From the NCBI GenBank assembly GCA_963932465.1, contig OZ010800.1, positions 92,988,807-93,052,806 on the forward strand: a stretch of 64,000 nucleotides of DNA, given 5' to 3'. This DNA comes from Maratus speciosus. Its lineage: Eukaryota; Arthropoda; Arachnida; Araneae; Salticidae. This document shows positions 1-10,200 of the stretch, piece after piece. Numbering within the stretch: the first letter of the stretch is position 1; each line of letters starts with the position of its first letter. The position numbers and the translations under genes are program-made. The notes beneath the pieces were generated by a model. That model was not told where the DNA came from, searched no databases, and saw nothing but the letters and a program-made list of their open reading frames with translations.

Positions 1-262
1 AGTTATGAATAGAATTGAACCAAATTTTTTGTGTATGCTTTTGGTTAAGACAAGAAGGTCCTCACTAAATTAGGTAAAATTCCACTGAAAGGGGGCGCTG
101 TAATAGCGATTTTTGTGCCATTTTCAATACTGTACCATCGGAAAGTGCATGAAGTTATGTATAGAATTGAACCAAATTTAGAGGTCCTCCCTGAATTAGG
201 GAATATTCTGCCGAAAGAGGGCACTATAATAGTGATTTTTGTGTAATTTTCTTGATTTTTCG
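1..262. repeat. Tandem repeat, about two units of ~150 bp, cut by the window edge
   Basis: Two diverged head-to-tail copies. Both contain AGAATTGAACCAAATTT, then GGTCCTC, a CTGAATTAGG-like block, and a stretch running GGGCGCTGTAATAGCGATTT in the first copy and GGGCACTATAATAGTGATTT in the second. The first copy starts at or before base 1, so the array probably continues to the left. The unit length matches the 145-147 bp minisatellites of the Helentron-like elements elsewhere in the window, so this may be the tail of another such element. That link is inference. Confidence 0.6.
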
Positions 263-1046
263 TAGATCTATTATACACCAGCAACTTGTAAAGTGACCGG
301 AACTTCCCATTCTGATAAGCCGGCTATTCGAGAACAGCTGATATGCAACAGGAAAACGGAAATCTATTGATTTTAATAAATATCATAAGGGAGATTAACT
401 CGTTTTTACTCCGATTAATTGACTGAAGCAGTAATTTAAGTTGAAAGACAAAGTTTATATAGCATTGAACTAATAAATGAAATATTGACATGGGTAACAA
501 CATTTTGAAATATTAAAACGTATGAGATATGAGAAAGTTTGGGGATTGGCACATCCAACTAGTTTTTAAATGCATTCAAGTCTGTCTAATGTATCATATT
601 TACTTTAAATTGATAATAGTTATACTTTTTTTTTTTCGAACTCATTGACAAAATTTAAATCGCCATTTGTGTAACATCGTAACATAAAAAATGAATGTTT
701 AAATTAATACAATTTTATGAACACTGACAGATTTTGGAGAAATATCCCACGACAAAAGCCAATGTTAATTTTTATTACTAGTGATTTTATCATTTTTTTT
801 ATTATTCTAATATTGAATATATTTCAGAAATGCATAAAAACTCGGCCGTAATTTTCTTAAATATCTTCAAATTTGTCTTAAATTTATTCAATTACAAAAT
901 TATAAGGCTATTAAAGAGCAGAGATTTTTTTTCGGATCTTATCAGTACTGCAACACTTTAAAATGCTTTAAAACAGAGAAAAGAAGAAATCTTCAAGAAC
1001 TGATGAAAGAATAAACTACAATGTAGAAACAACAGATTTTATGTAA
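263..1046. other. AT-rich DNA, nothing recognised
   Basis: No open frame with protein similarity, no clear terminal repeats and no RNA gene seen. It contains short homopolymers only. Confidence 0.5.
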
Positions 1047-1970
1047 CACATCGGCTGATAAGTTCCCGGTCTGACACACAGATGGCGCCACAAATACAGA
1101 ACTGATATTCTGTTTAATAAGTACTAACCTTATAAAGGTAGTTGTAAACATTTTATGACGATCTGACGGTTGCTTCAAAAGTTATAGTGGTTTTAGTGAA
1201 ACAACTTTTTGTATTTTCAAAAGAATGGAAAAAAAAAGGATTTCGTGTTTTGATTAAAAAAAAAAGAAAAAAAATGCTGTTTGATGGGGGAATACACAAT
1301 GGAAACAAAATCTTGGCTTGATAAATGTTATCCGGACTCTGCACCAGGAAAATCGACCATAATTGACGGGTTTACTGAATTTAAACTTGGTCTTGCAAAC
1401 ATCGATGATGCGCAACGCTCTGGTCGCCCAAAAGGGGTGGTTATACCGGAAAACATAAAATAGTCCACGAAATCGTTTTAGAAAACCGTAAAGTGAAGCT
1501 GCAGGAGATAGCTGACACTCTAAACTTATCAAAAGAACGTGTAGACTTTATTTTGCGTGAACATTTGCCTATAAGAAAGCTGTTTTCGAAGTGGGTGCTG
1601 CGTCCCCCCCCCCCTACACCCTGTCACAGGTCTTTGGCTACGATGGCAAAATTGCATGAATTACACTTCGAATTGTTTCCGTACCCACCCTATTCCCAAG
1701 ATTTGGCTCCCAGCGACTTTTACCTGTTCGCAGACCTGAAACAAATGGTTGCCGGCTGCGAGGTTTGGCACGAATGAGGAGGTGATCGCAGAAAATAACG
1801 CCTATTTTGAGGCCAAAGATAATTCGTTCTTCAAGAAATTTGTTGAAATGTTAGAGAGGCGATGAAATGATTGTATTGCTCTTAATGGATACTATTTTGA
1901 TGAATAAAATCGAATTTAACCAAAAAAGTTGTGTTCTTTTCATTAGACCGCGAACTTATCATCCAATGTG
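1047..1970 (+). mobile_element. mariner element, internally deleted
   Basis: The ends form imperfect terminal inverted repeats of about 27 bp. The left end carries GGCTGATAAGTTCCCGGTCT (1053-1072); the complement of the right end carries the matching TGATAAGTTCGCGGTCT. Total length is about 0.92 kb against roughly 1.3 kb for a complete mariner, and the missing part is the middle of the transposase gene. The element is non-autonomous. Confidence 0.85.
1224..1907 (+). pseudogene. mariner transposase relic lacking most of the catalytic domain
   Basis: Frameshifted remains of a mariner DDE transposase, which normally cuts and pastes the element at TA sites. The conceptual start is the ATG at 1224, upstream of two A-rich runs that break the frame. 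The N-terminal DNA-binding region is recognisable: WLDKCYPDSAPGKSTI near 1313-1360, DDAQRSGRPKGVV, then LQEIADTLNLSKE and HLPIRKLFSKWV. At the C11 run (1604-1614) the sequence jumps directly to PCHRSLATMAKL and PPYSQDLAPSDFYLFADLK, then after another frameshift ends with AYFEAKD and NDCIAL before TAA at 1905. Roughly 130 residues holding the first two catalytic aspartates are gone; only the third, in LAPSDFYLF, remains. It cannot be active. Family assignment is secure; subfamily is not decided. Confidence 0.9.
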
Positions 1971-2249
1971 AAAGCAAGAAAAAAATAGTAAATCAAGTTA
2001 AAAAAATACACTTGTTGTTGAAAAAAAAATAGTGCGATAGTATGATAAGCATACACATGCACAAACACACTGGTTGGTCTTAGTTAAAATATAATTGAAT
2101 TACCATAATTTACCACAATTGAAGGGCTCAACAAGCTAAACTATTTTAAATATTTCAAAAAGATTTGGTATTTACTTATTTTAGAGCATGCGGAACTAAG
2201 TTCTGCAATAAAAAATTAGCTTAAAAATTAAGTCTGGTGGCGCTGTATA

Positions 2250-3559
2250 CAGGATAATTCTAGAATAGATGGCCATAGAGAAGAGATAGCCAGCCTAAAT
2301 ATTTCAAAAGTTATATCATAGATTGTTGCACAAACTTTATTCGTAAGAAATTGTTCAACGTGTTCATTGATTGCGACGTGCAGCTGTGTTTTTAAATTAT
2401 AAAAAGAAAGTGTAATTTTAATGTTTATTTAATTTCGTGGTTGGATTTTTTTGTTGAGTTAGGTTTCTGAATGTTTTGCAGCACCCATGTTATTTTTTTT
2501 TTTACTGTAAGGCCTGTTAAGAAACGTATATATTCCAATCTTTGCTTTAAAGTATAAAACAATGACGTATTATGGCGGACTGACGCTTTAAATTGGGTGG
2601 CAATCGGTCTATTCATTTTTGGATAGATGGCCACATTAGATCGAGGAGAGATGGCCACCTATAATCAATCTTTCAAAAGTATATGGAGTGAGCATTTTAA
2701 CTAAATATAATTATTTTTAAACTAATTGCATACATTTTATGTTTATAATTATATTAAATGATATAATTATTTAAATTTTAACTAATATAAATATTTCAAT
2801 AACAATAATATAATATGGTCTAAAAATTTACTTTTTAAAAAAATATTGAAAAAATTCGGGAACATTCATCCCAGAAACAGATATAGTTAATAAATAAACT
2901 TAAAACCGTGAAAAGTCTAAAATAAACTCGAGAAAAAAAAACACGACACTTCCAGCAGCGAAGAAGATGAAATGCAATTGAACTTATTAGATTCTACAGA
3001 TTCCGAGGGGATAGAATTGGATGAGGATCGCTGCTGTGCTGGGTGTAGAGAGGAATATAATGCCACAACCAAAAAGGATTACTTGATACAATGAATAAGG
3101 GGCCAGAAGTGGTTTCATTGAAACGTGTAGAAACTAGCATGATCTTTGCTCAAAATGTGGTAAAATTTTACGAAAAGTGAAGGATTGAAATTATAATTCA
3201 AATTTTGTTTCTTTTATTCACTGATTTTCCGGATATAATTTGCATTTTTACACATTTCTATATGTTTTTCATCATTACCTACATGAAATGTGTTATTTTT
3301 TGCTATTTTAACTTCATTTTTTCTTTCTTGTATTGGAATGCCATCACCCCTCGGCTTTAAGGAGAGATGGCTATCTGCCATTTTAATTTCAATTTTTTTT
3401 CCCACTTTTTGTTCTCGATATTTAATTATTCTTTGACCAAAATATGATGAGTATATGTATAAGGATTTCAAATATGCATAAACATTTCTTGTATTTACAT
3501 TCTAAGTATTTTTATTACAATCTTTAAAAACTATGCCCATCTATCCTTGAGTTACCCTG
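2250..3559 (+). mobile_element. Decayed pogo-like DNA transposon (~1.3 kb)
   Basis: Inverted ends of about 30 bp: CAGGATAATTCTAGAATAGA at the left and, complemented from the right end, CAGGGTAACTCAAGGATAGA. The motif GATGGCCA or a near match recurs just inside the ends (2268, about 2628, about 2650, about 3366). TA precedes the left end. The interior carries a decayed coding remnant at 2944-3186. The placement with pogo/Tc1-type elements rests on the TA site, the CAG start and that C-terminal protein tail; the TIR sequence itself is not one I recognise. Confidence 0.65.
2944..3186 (+). pseudogene. C-terminal zinc-finger tail of a pogo/DDE-type transposase, broken
   Basis: Reading from 2944 gives a serine/acidic stretch (TSSSEEDEMQLNLLDSTDSE), then CCAGCREEYNATTKKDYLIQ, a stop, then QKWFH; after a one-base shift it continues ETCRN and LCSKCGKILRKVKD with a TGA at about 3184. 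The spacing C-x2-C ... W-F-H-E-x-C ... C-x2-C is a PHD-like zinc finger. Acidic linkers followed by such a finger occur at the C-terminus of many arthropod pogo/DDE_1 transposases (recalled from general knowledge). The DNA-binding and catalytic parts upstream are missing or unrecognisable. At least two stops and one frameshift are present, so it is not functional. Confidence 0.6.
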
Positions 3560-3600
3560 CAAGAAAAATGGAGAAATTTCCTACGAGCTAAAGTTTGAAT

Positions 3601-3620
3601 TTTTTTTTTTTTTTTTTTTT
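3601..3620. repeat. Poly-T tract (T20)
   Basis: Uninterrupted run of 20 T just outside the right end of the pogo-like element. It may be a degraded retroposon tail on the minus strand or simple slippage. Confidence 0.8.
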
Positions 3621-3849
3621 GAAAAATGTTATATAATAAAGTTTTTTTATAAACATGATAGTCATTATAGCCCTACTACAAAATAATATCGTCGTCTTAA
3701 AAGAAATTGATTTAAAATGAGCTACTTTTGTTAATATTTTCTAAAAAATCATCTAAAACATTTAAGCGCCATCCATCGGTAAAACTCGAAACTAATAATT
3801 TTTATTTCGCGACTCAATTCCGCGTTTTCTGAACAGTCTAAATAAAAAT

Positions 3850-5060
3850 ACATATGCACACTGGTTGACAAAACTTAAGGACCAAGATGAAATGTACACA
3901 TAAATAAGCATCTACGTGAGATTGTGAGTCAAGAAGCAAACAATAGTATTAACCGAATGTTACACAGGATTTAATATAAAAATTTTGTTGAAAGGAAGTA
4001 TTACCAGAATTTCTTTTTCTGAAACGTGAAAAGTGTCCGAAAACATGACTGTACAAAGAAAGCAAAACACTCACAATCAACAATCGTCAGTGCCATATCA
4101 ATAGAAAATGTGGTCAACGTGTAATGCGAGACAACTTTCTTCACGGCGTGACATATGCAGAACAACATGGTTCAGTAGCTGTTAAGGCAAGTTCCCCATG
4201 CCTCCTTCACTGCACGGATGAGTGTTTCCTTGTTTGTGGGAATAAATTTTCGAGCAGCAACGCATCTCCCCAAGCCATACCATACATTTTCAATGAGATT
4301 CAGCTCAGGAGAATGTGCAGACCAGCCTCTGCGATGGATATCTTCGGCCTCAATACATCTTGTACAGACTGTGTGTGATGACAAGGTGCGTTATTGACCA
4401 TAAAACAAAACTTTTCGGCAACAACACCTGAAAAAGTCGAACATACTGCAGGACGTCTTCAATGTAACGTCTACCGGTCATGGACCCTTGATCAAGAACA
4501 TAGAGATCCGTGCGGCCATTGAACATGATACCTGCCCACATCATGATACTCTAAGTCGCATATCTATCTCTTTCTAGAACATTTTCGCGACAGTAAGCGC
4601 TACCAACCTCGCGCCATATCAGTTTACGACTATAATCAGACGATAGACGGAATCTACTCTCATCTGAGAAGAGCACGGCAGACCAGTCGTCATGAGTCAA
4701 ATTGTGATGCATACGGCAACACTTTAAACGGGCGCCACGTCTGCGTCTCGAGAGTGGGACACACACAACAGATCTTCGGTCATATAGTCCAACCTTTTTC
4801 AAGCGTCTTGCAACAGTTTTCCGCGATATGTTAGTTCCTGTGGCAGCAAAAATTTGATTTGCTAATCGATCAGCTCTGCTGCGTTGGTTCCTTTTTGCCG
4901 AAATAACAATATAGCCATCTTCTTGGGACATTGTACTGCTAGGACGACCTCCTCAAGTGCGTCTAGTGCATATTACACTCTTTTGGAATGCCGCCCATAG
5001 CCTCGAAGACATGTTTAAAATTTCAATTTTCAAGCTTCACTCCACACTGTAAAAAACTAA
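3850..5060 (-). mobile_element. Tc1-like transposon relic
   Basis: Defined mainly by the transposase relic inside it. A plausible end lies at about 3858-3890 (CACTGGTTGACAAAACTTAA). I could not find a matching inverted copy on the other side, so that end is eroded or was never included and the outer limits are approximate. Confidence 0.6.
4130..5011 (-). pseudogene. Tc1-family transposase relic
   Basis: Minus-strand remains of a Tc1-type DDE transposase, in at least three frames. The longest open piece (4931-4551) contains TNISRKTVARRLKKVGLYDR, the helix-turn-helix region, then HDDWSAVLFSDESRFRLSSD, which carries the first catalytic aspartate. The next piece (4544-4350) holds MMWAGIMFNGRTDLYVL. 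The block that normally reads DDN-A-P-C-H appears as VNNAPCHH, so the second aspartate is replaced by asparagine. The last piece (4384-4172) has SPELNLIENVW, with the third acidic residue, and GRCVAARKFIPTN. Frameshifts and the lost aspartate make it inactive. Upstream of 4931 the frame can be followed to about 5011 without a clear start. Confidence 0.9.
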
Positions 5061-6047
5061 AATCTTAAAAGAACAGAAAAAAATATTCGAATTTCGACAA
5101 TAAAAATTATGTTAACAGAATTCTTATGTCACTTCATCCTCATATCGCTTATTTTCATGTCAAACAACAAAAAATTCTTTTTTCTTTGACTTTAGTTTTC
5201 ACTGCTACAGAATAATCTGTTGGATATCACAAGAAATGCTTTGAACGGGAGATCACCCCCTATGACGTCTACAAGGTCATTTAGAATGACCAATTAGCAT
5301 TGCTTATCATACACCCCACGCTTAACGCTTCTCTTCTAAGTTGAAATATTTGTTTTGTCTGGTCTGTTGTGTACTGTTTAAAATGTCAGGACGTTCAATA
5401 AAGCACTTTCATCTAATTGAAAAAGAATAATATATAAAGAACTTTTAACAGAAAATTCATACAATTAATTTCACCGTTGGAACCGGCGACACACACCTTT
5501 GACATCAGAACCGCATTAATGGAGTATTTTTCTTCAATAATCAGGATTTACTGTTCGATATTAGAAAATAAGCATAGCAAGGCATGTTTTCATCCTTCTT
5601 TTAAATATCTAACAATGTTTTTCCGAAACGTAACAATATGTATGAGAAAAATTTCCAATTTGCTAAAAATCTTAATTAAGCAATACTATTTTTTTATTGT
5701 CTGAGCGAAGCGAAGGCTAATACTCAGCGAAATATTACTGTCCGGACACATTACATCTACGATGGATATTAACGCCATGTCCTACTAAAAAAAAAGCCTA
5801 ATAAAAACCTTTCGTCAAGCATAACTCAAAAAATATTTGTCGGATTTCGTGTCTGATTGCACCAGAATGTACCTATGAGGGCCACCTAATGAATGCACCT
5901 ACTATGAAAAATAAGTTCCAAACCGTTTAAAAATTATATTAAAAAAACTGATAAAAAAGCACAATTTATCTGCATACGTCACAGAAATTCGGTGTGCGTC
6001 ACTTTCACCAGTGGATGTTTTCGTAGACAACTGGTTTGAACACATGG
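5061..6047. other. AT-rich DNA, nothing recognised
   Basis: No supportable gene. It includes a small GC-richer patch near 5240-5340 and GAGCGAAGCGAAGG at about 5702, neither of which I can assign. Confidence 0.45.

Positions 6048-6089
<42 letters not shown>
6048..6089. repeat. Poly-A tract (A42)
   Basis: Forty-two uninterrupted A. The flank to the right (6090-6240) is less AT-rich than its surroundings and could be a retroposed fragment read on the minus strand, but it carries no promoter boxes that I can identify. Confidence 0.85.
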
Positions 6090-6091
<2 letters not shown>

Positions 6092-6378
6092 GCACGCAGT
6101 AATATTGAATAGATCAGTTTCAACCACGTGATCACAAACCTTGCAACAACCCGTGGTACCCAGTTTTGGTGGGCAAACAAATAATAATACAGTACTCCGT
6201 ACCACGGTGACCGTTGTTAGCCTGTTGTATAAAATCTGACCTGTTGTATGACATACAATTGTGGATGATTAAAACAAAAGACATGAGTGTTTATTGCTCC
6301 GGGAGGTTATCTTTCTCTGGATGTCTGTCTGTCTATCATACAGCATGCAATTTTCTTGTAAAGGATGATATTATTATG

Positions 6379-6552
6379 CAGTAAAACCTCCATAACGGAC
6401 ACACCCGATTAGTGGACACCTCTATTTAGCGGGCACTTTTTCGATTACCAACATATAAATAACTGTACATTTTTTACTCTGAGTAGCAGACACCTCCAAA
6501 TAGAGGACAAATTCTGCCCTCCCGAGGTGTTCGCTATTCAGAGGTTTTACTG
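6379..6552. mobile_element. pogo-like MITE, copy 1 of a tandem pair
   Basis: A 174-bp unit starting CAGTAAAACCTCCATAACGG and ending in the inverted form TTCAGAGGTTTTACTG. CAGT-starting TIRs of this type belong to pogo-like elements. It is non-coding. Internal GGACACC and AGCGGGC words repeat in both orientations, so the whole unit can fold. Confidence 0.75.
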
Positions 6553-6724
6553 GTAAAACCTCCATAACGGACACACCCGATTAGCGGATAACTCTATTTA
6601 GCGGATATTTTTTCGATTACCAACACTTAAATAACTGAACATGTTTTACTCCCAGTAGCGGACACCTCCAAATGGGGGACAAATTCTGCATTCTCGAGGT
6701 GTCCGCTATTCAGAGGTTTTACTG
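6553..6724. mobile_element. pogo-like MITE, copy 2 of a tandem pair
   Basis: A second copy abutting the first: copy 1 ends ACTG and copy 2 starts directly at GTAAAACC, so the CA of its left end is missing. It ends GAGGTTTTACTG followed by TATATA. It is similar to copy 1 along its whole length (my eye estimate is near 90%). More diverged relatives lie at 52522-52675 and, as fragments, near 19496 and 21050. Confidence 0.75.
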
Positions 6725-6869
6725 TATATATTATTGATAGTTATTTTACTGGGCCGCACAATTAATAAGAATATATGAAATGAATATAAATTAAATTCAA
6801 GATTGGTAGATCGCTGATGGTAATGTAATTTTAGGATGTTGTTACAGTCATCCGCAGCATGTTTTTAGA

Positions 6870-7935
6870 GTTTCGTTCATCTAACGAAACCCTACCTGTC
6901 TCACTCCTTTGTCTGTCTGTCCGTCTGTCACAGAGCCCGTTCTCAGAACCTATATATGTCGGAGACTTGAAAATTTGCATACATATAGCTCAACGCCACA
7001 CATTAAACGGCAAATAATAAAATTTTGAAAAAGTCTAATATTTAACCCTCTGGGCTCTAACTTGTGTATTTTAAGCAATTTTTCTAACTCAGCCCCTAAC
7101 TAAGTTGGAGACATGAAATTTTGCATACTTATAGCTGAATACCTCACATCTAACGACAAATAATAAAATTTTGAAAAGGGTCTAATATTTAACCCTATGG
7201 GCTCTAACTTATGTATTTTAAACAATTTTTCTAACTCATCACCTAACTAAGTTGGAGACTTGAAAGTTTGTATACTTATAGCTGAACAATTGCGATAACA
7301 CGATAAATCATAAAATTTTGAAAAAGTCATATTTAACCCTCCAGTCTCTAACTTGTGTATTTTAAGCAATTTTTCTAACTCAGCCCTTAATTAAGTTGGA
7401 GACATGAAAGTTTGCGTACTTATAACTGAACACTTGCGATAACACGATAAATCATAAAATTTTGAAAAAGTCATATTTAACCCCCCCCCCCCCCGGTCTC
7501 TAACTGCTGTATTTTAAGCAATTTCTCTAACTCAGACCCTAATTAAGTTGGAGACATGAAATTTTGCATACTTATAGCTGAACACCTCACATCAAACGAC
7601 AAATAATAAAAATTTGAAAAGTCTAATATTTAACCCTCTGGACTCTAACTTCTGCATTTTAAACATTTTTTCTAACTCAGCCCCTAATTAAGTTGGAGAC
7701 ATGACATTTTGCATACATATAGCTGAACACCTCACATCAAACGACAAATAATAAAATTTTGAAAAGGTCTAATATTTAACCCTCTGGGCTCTAACTTGTG
7801 TATCTTAAACAATTTTTCTAACTCGGCCCCTAATTAAGTTGGAGACATGAAATTTTGCATACTTATAGTTGAGCACCTCACATGAAACGACAAATAATAA
7901 AATTTTGAAAAAATCTAATATTTAACCTCTAATAT
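6870..7935. mobile_element. Helentron-like non-autonomous element with ~147-bp tandem repeats
   Basis: The order is a hairpin GTTTCGTT-CATCT-AACGAAAC (6870-6890), a GTCTGTCTGTCCGTCTGTC microsatellite (about 6909), then roughly seven tandem units. The word TAACCCTCTGGGCTCTAAC or a variant recurs at 7043, 7190, 7334, 7478, 7631, 7777 and 7923 (spacing 144-153 bp). Each unit also holds TAAGTTGGAGACATGAAA and AAATAATAAAATTTTGAAAA. The fourth unit has its CCCT expanded to C14. Non-autonomous Helentrons (DINE-1/HINE type) are known to combine a stem-loop, a microsatellite and ~150-bp repeats. I did not find a clean 3' CTAGT end. Confidence 0.6.
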
Positions 7936-8689
7936 TTTGTCTCGCGCAATTTTTAAATTTAACCTGTTTTGCAATACTATTTTTTATTCATTTTGCATAA
8001 TAAGTGTAATGTGACATAATTTCTTCTATTTCAGATTCTAACGTATGTTAATGAATTTAATTTACAATATCCTTTCTCTTTTAAAATTCACATGTAAATA
8101 TAGTTTTTATGGCGTAATTTCCAATAAGTGCCTGCTTTTTATACCTAATTATTTAATTCTAATTTGAAGGTTTTTTCAGTTTATAATAGTAACGTGTAAA
8201 TATTTTTTTTTTATTTGAAGCAAACATTACTGTTTGCGCTGTTTATACATATGGCAACAGTTTAAATTAATACCATTTTCTAAAATATGTAAAAAATATC
8301 TGTCGAAATGCTGAATATTTGAATTTAAAATAGAAATAAAATCTCAAAAAATGAGTCAAATTAAAAAACAAATTAATGGAATCTGCACACCGGGATCTTC
8401 TATTGAATAAAATGATCTAAAAATGATTAAATTCCTTTGTATAGTTTTTGCTCCTATAAAACATTTTTAATGGAACGATTTTGTCCAACTTTAGCATTAA
8501 ATATCTCTTAAAATAATTTTTCGATTTGAAAACTGTATACATCAGCGTGTGGAGCATTTCGCTATAATACCACCAAATTTCATATTTTTGTTTGCAATAG
8601 TTTTCTTAATATTAACGAGGAAAGACCTCCGGTCAAAAAAAATTCAAAACCGGCGGGGGCGGCGGTGACAGTGTTAGTCACTTTTTTTA
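7936..8689. other. AT-rich DNA, nothing recognised
   Basis: No gene or terminal repeat seen. A C/G-richer patch GGCGGGGGCGGCGG lies at about 8653. Confidence 0.4.
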
Positions 8690-9516
8690 GAAGAGAGAGA
8701 TGTATAAAAATGAAAACTTTTCTATCTGTCTGTTTGTAATTCTATAAAAATCCACAATTTCGAAGCCAAAATTGTGAAAAGATACGTACATGTGTATCAA
8801 AACATGACCGAGGCAACTAAAGTAATCCGGAATCGAAATAATTTATAGTTAATTTTTAATTAATAAAAAAAACCAATTTAACAGCAATTTCTTATCAAAT
8901 TTAAACATTTTTCGTTATAGCAGTTGCCAACAATTAAAAAACACAATAAAATTATTACTACAACAATTAATTTTCTACTGCAAGATTTCCACGTGAAAAA
9001 TGAAAATGAAATAAATAGTTTGCCGAATTTAAAAAAAGGTGAATATTACGTCATAACTTTTCTATTGCAATGTATTCACGTGAAAAATGAAAATGAAATA
9101 AATAGTTTGACGAATTTAAATGAAAGTTAATATAACTTCATAACTTTTCTATTTCAAGGTTTCCACGTAAAAGAGGAAAATATTACGTCATATTGGAAAT
9201 ATAAAGGACGTGGTTTATATAGTATAACTTCATATGAGTGTGAAAAATGTATTGAAGCATGATAAAAACCCGATTAGGGAAATATTGGCGTATTTTAGCA
9301 TTATTGCTCCAATTATAAATTGAAATAAGTTCATTTACAGCTGTATTCTTTGGCGTCTGTTATATACATTTTTATATAGCGTTTTCATATGATTCATTCA
9401 TACAACATTTCGACCGCTTTTTTTATGTTTGTTTTGTGTTGTATGTTAAATGTTGAAATTGATTTTTCAGATCAAACATCCTTCAAATTTTGGGCAACGC
9501 CGGGCACTTTAGTTTG
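8690..9516 (+). mobile_element. Helitron/Helentron-like relic with 3' GCAACGCCGGGCA end
   Basis: The right end reads GGGCAACGCCGGGCACTTTA then GTTTGT (9493-9516). Many arthropod Helitron-like repeats end GCAACGCCGGG...GCTAGT; here the terminal CTAGT is mutated. The left part has a TCTGTCTGTTTG word (about 8725) and two and a half tandem units of about 85 bp centred on CACGTGAAAAATGAAAATGA (about 8990-9170). Left limit uncertain. Confidence 0.5.
8980..9170. repeat. Tandem repeat, ~85-bp unit, about 2.5 copies
   Basis: The block CACGTGAAAAATGAAAATGA-AATAAATAGTTTG occurs at about 8991 and 9077. A third, partial unit begins near 9163 with CCACGTAAAAGAGGAAAA. The units are joined by a CATAACTTTTCTATT stretch. 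The short open frame across it is a by-product of the repeat, not a gene. Confidence 0.75.
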
Positions 9517-9548
9517 TAACAGATAAATGGCTTTTGTATCTGTACATC

Positions 9549-10200
9549 TAATGCTAATATTATAAAGCATTATAATATTATAAAATGTATAATATTATTA
9601 ATGCTTGTACGTTTGTGAGGTGTTATCTCTGAAACTACATAGCCAACTTAAAAAAATGTTGGTGGCCATCTCTGCTCCAAAAAAAGACTATTTTATGTCA
9701 GTGCAAGAACCTACATCGCTGCAGGAGCAAAAATGTTCTAAAATTGCGATTGCTGCGATATTGATTGGGTTAGAAACTTTAAATTTGGTGCGGTAGTTAC
9801 TTTTAAGATGTAAATATCGGTAATGAATGCTCTCTAAAAGGTTCAATTTGACGGATAAACGTAAAAATTTTAGAAAGGTTCTAAACTATGATTTATTTGG
9901 AATACTGAAATTTTTGGGATACTGTTGGGATTAGAAACTAGAACTTTGGCATGGTAGTAATTAATAAGATGTAAATGCTCGTTCTAGAACGATTTCTAAA
10001 AAATTGAAAGACTAAACAAAGCGAATTTCTAAAAATTTCGCTATATAAAACAGTGCAGAAACAAAAAACTTTCGAAAATTTTCTATTTCTGTGTTACTGC
10101 TGAGCCCAAAATCTTGAAATTTTGCTTCGGGTTAGTTTTAAAATATACAATTGTCTCTATGAATGGTTTCTAAAAAAATTAAAATTTAAAAAGATGAAAT
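9549..10200 (+). mobile_element. Fragment related to the 53.4-kb Helentron-like element
   Basis: It begins near 9549 with TAATGCTAATATTATAAAGC, the usual left-end style of arthropod Helentron-like repeats, about 35 bp after the previous element ends. It then contains diverged versions of the 53-57 kb repeat unit: CTCTGAAACTAC, GCAGGAGCAAAAATGTTCTA, AAATTGCGATT, GTAGTTACTT-TTAAGATGTAAAT. No 3' end was found, so the right limit is arbitrary. Confidence 0.5.

Noticed and set aside
5902..6205. Phenylalanine-rich frames on the minus strand
   Set aside because: Produced by the A42 tract.
8924..9130. 68-residue frame with an internal repeat (KNENEINSL)
   Set aside because: The repeat is the ~85-bp tandem DNA repeat translated; there is no independent evidence of coding.
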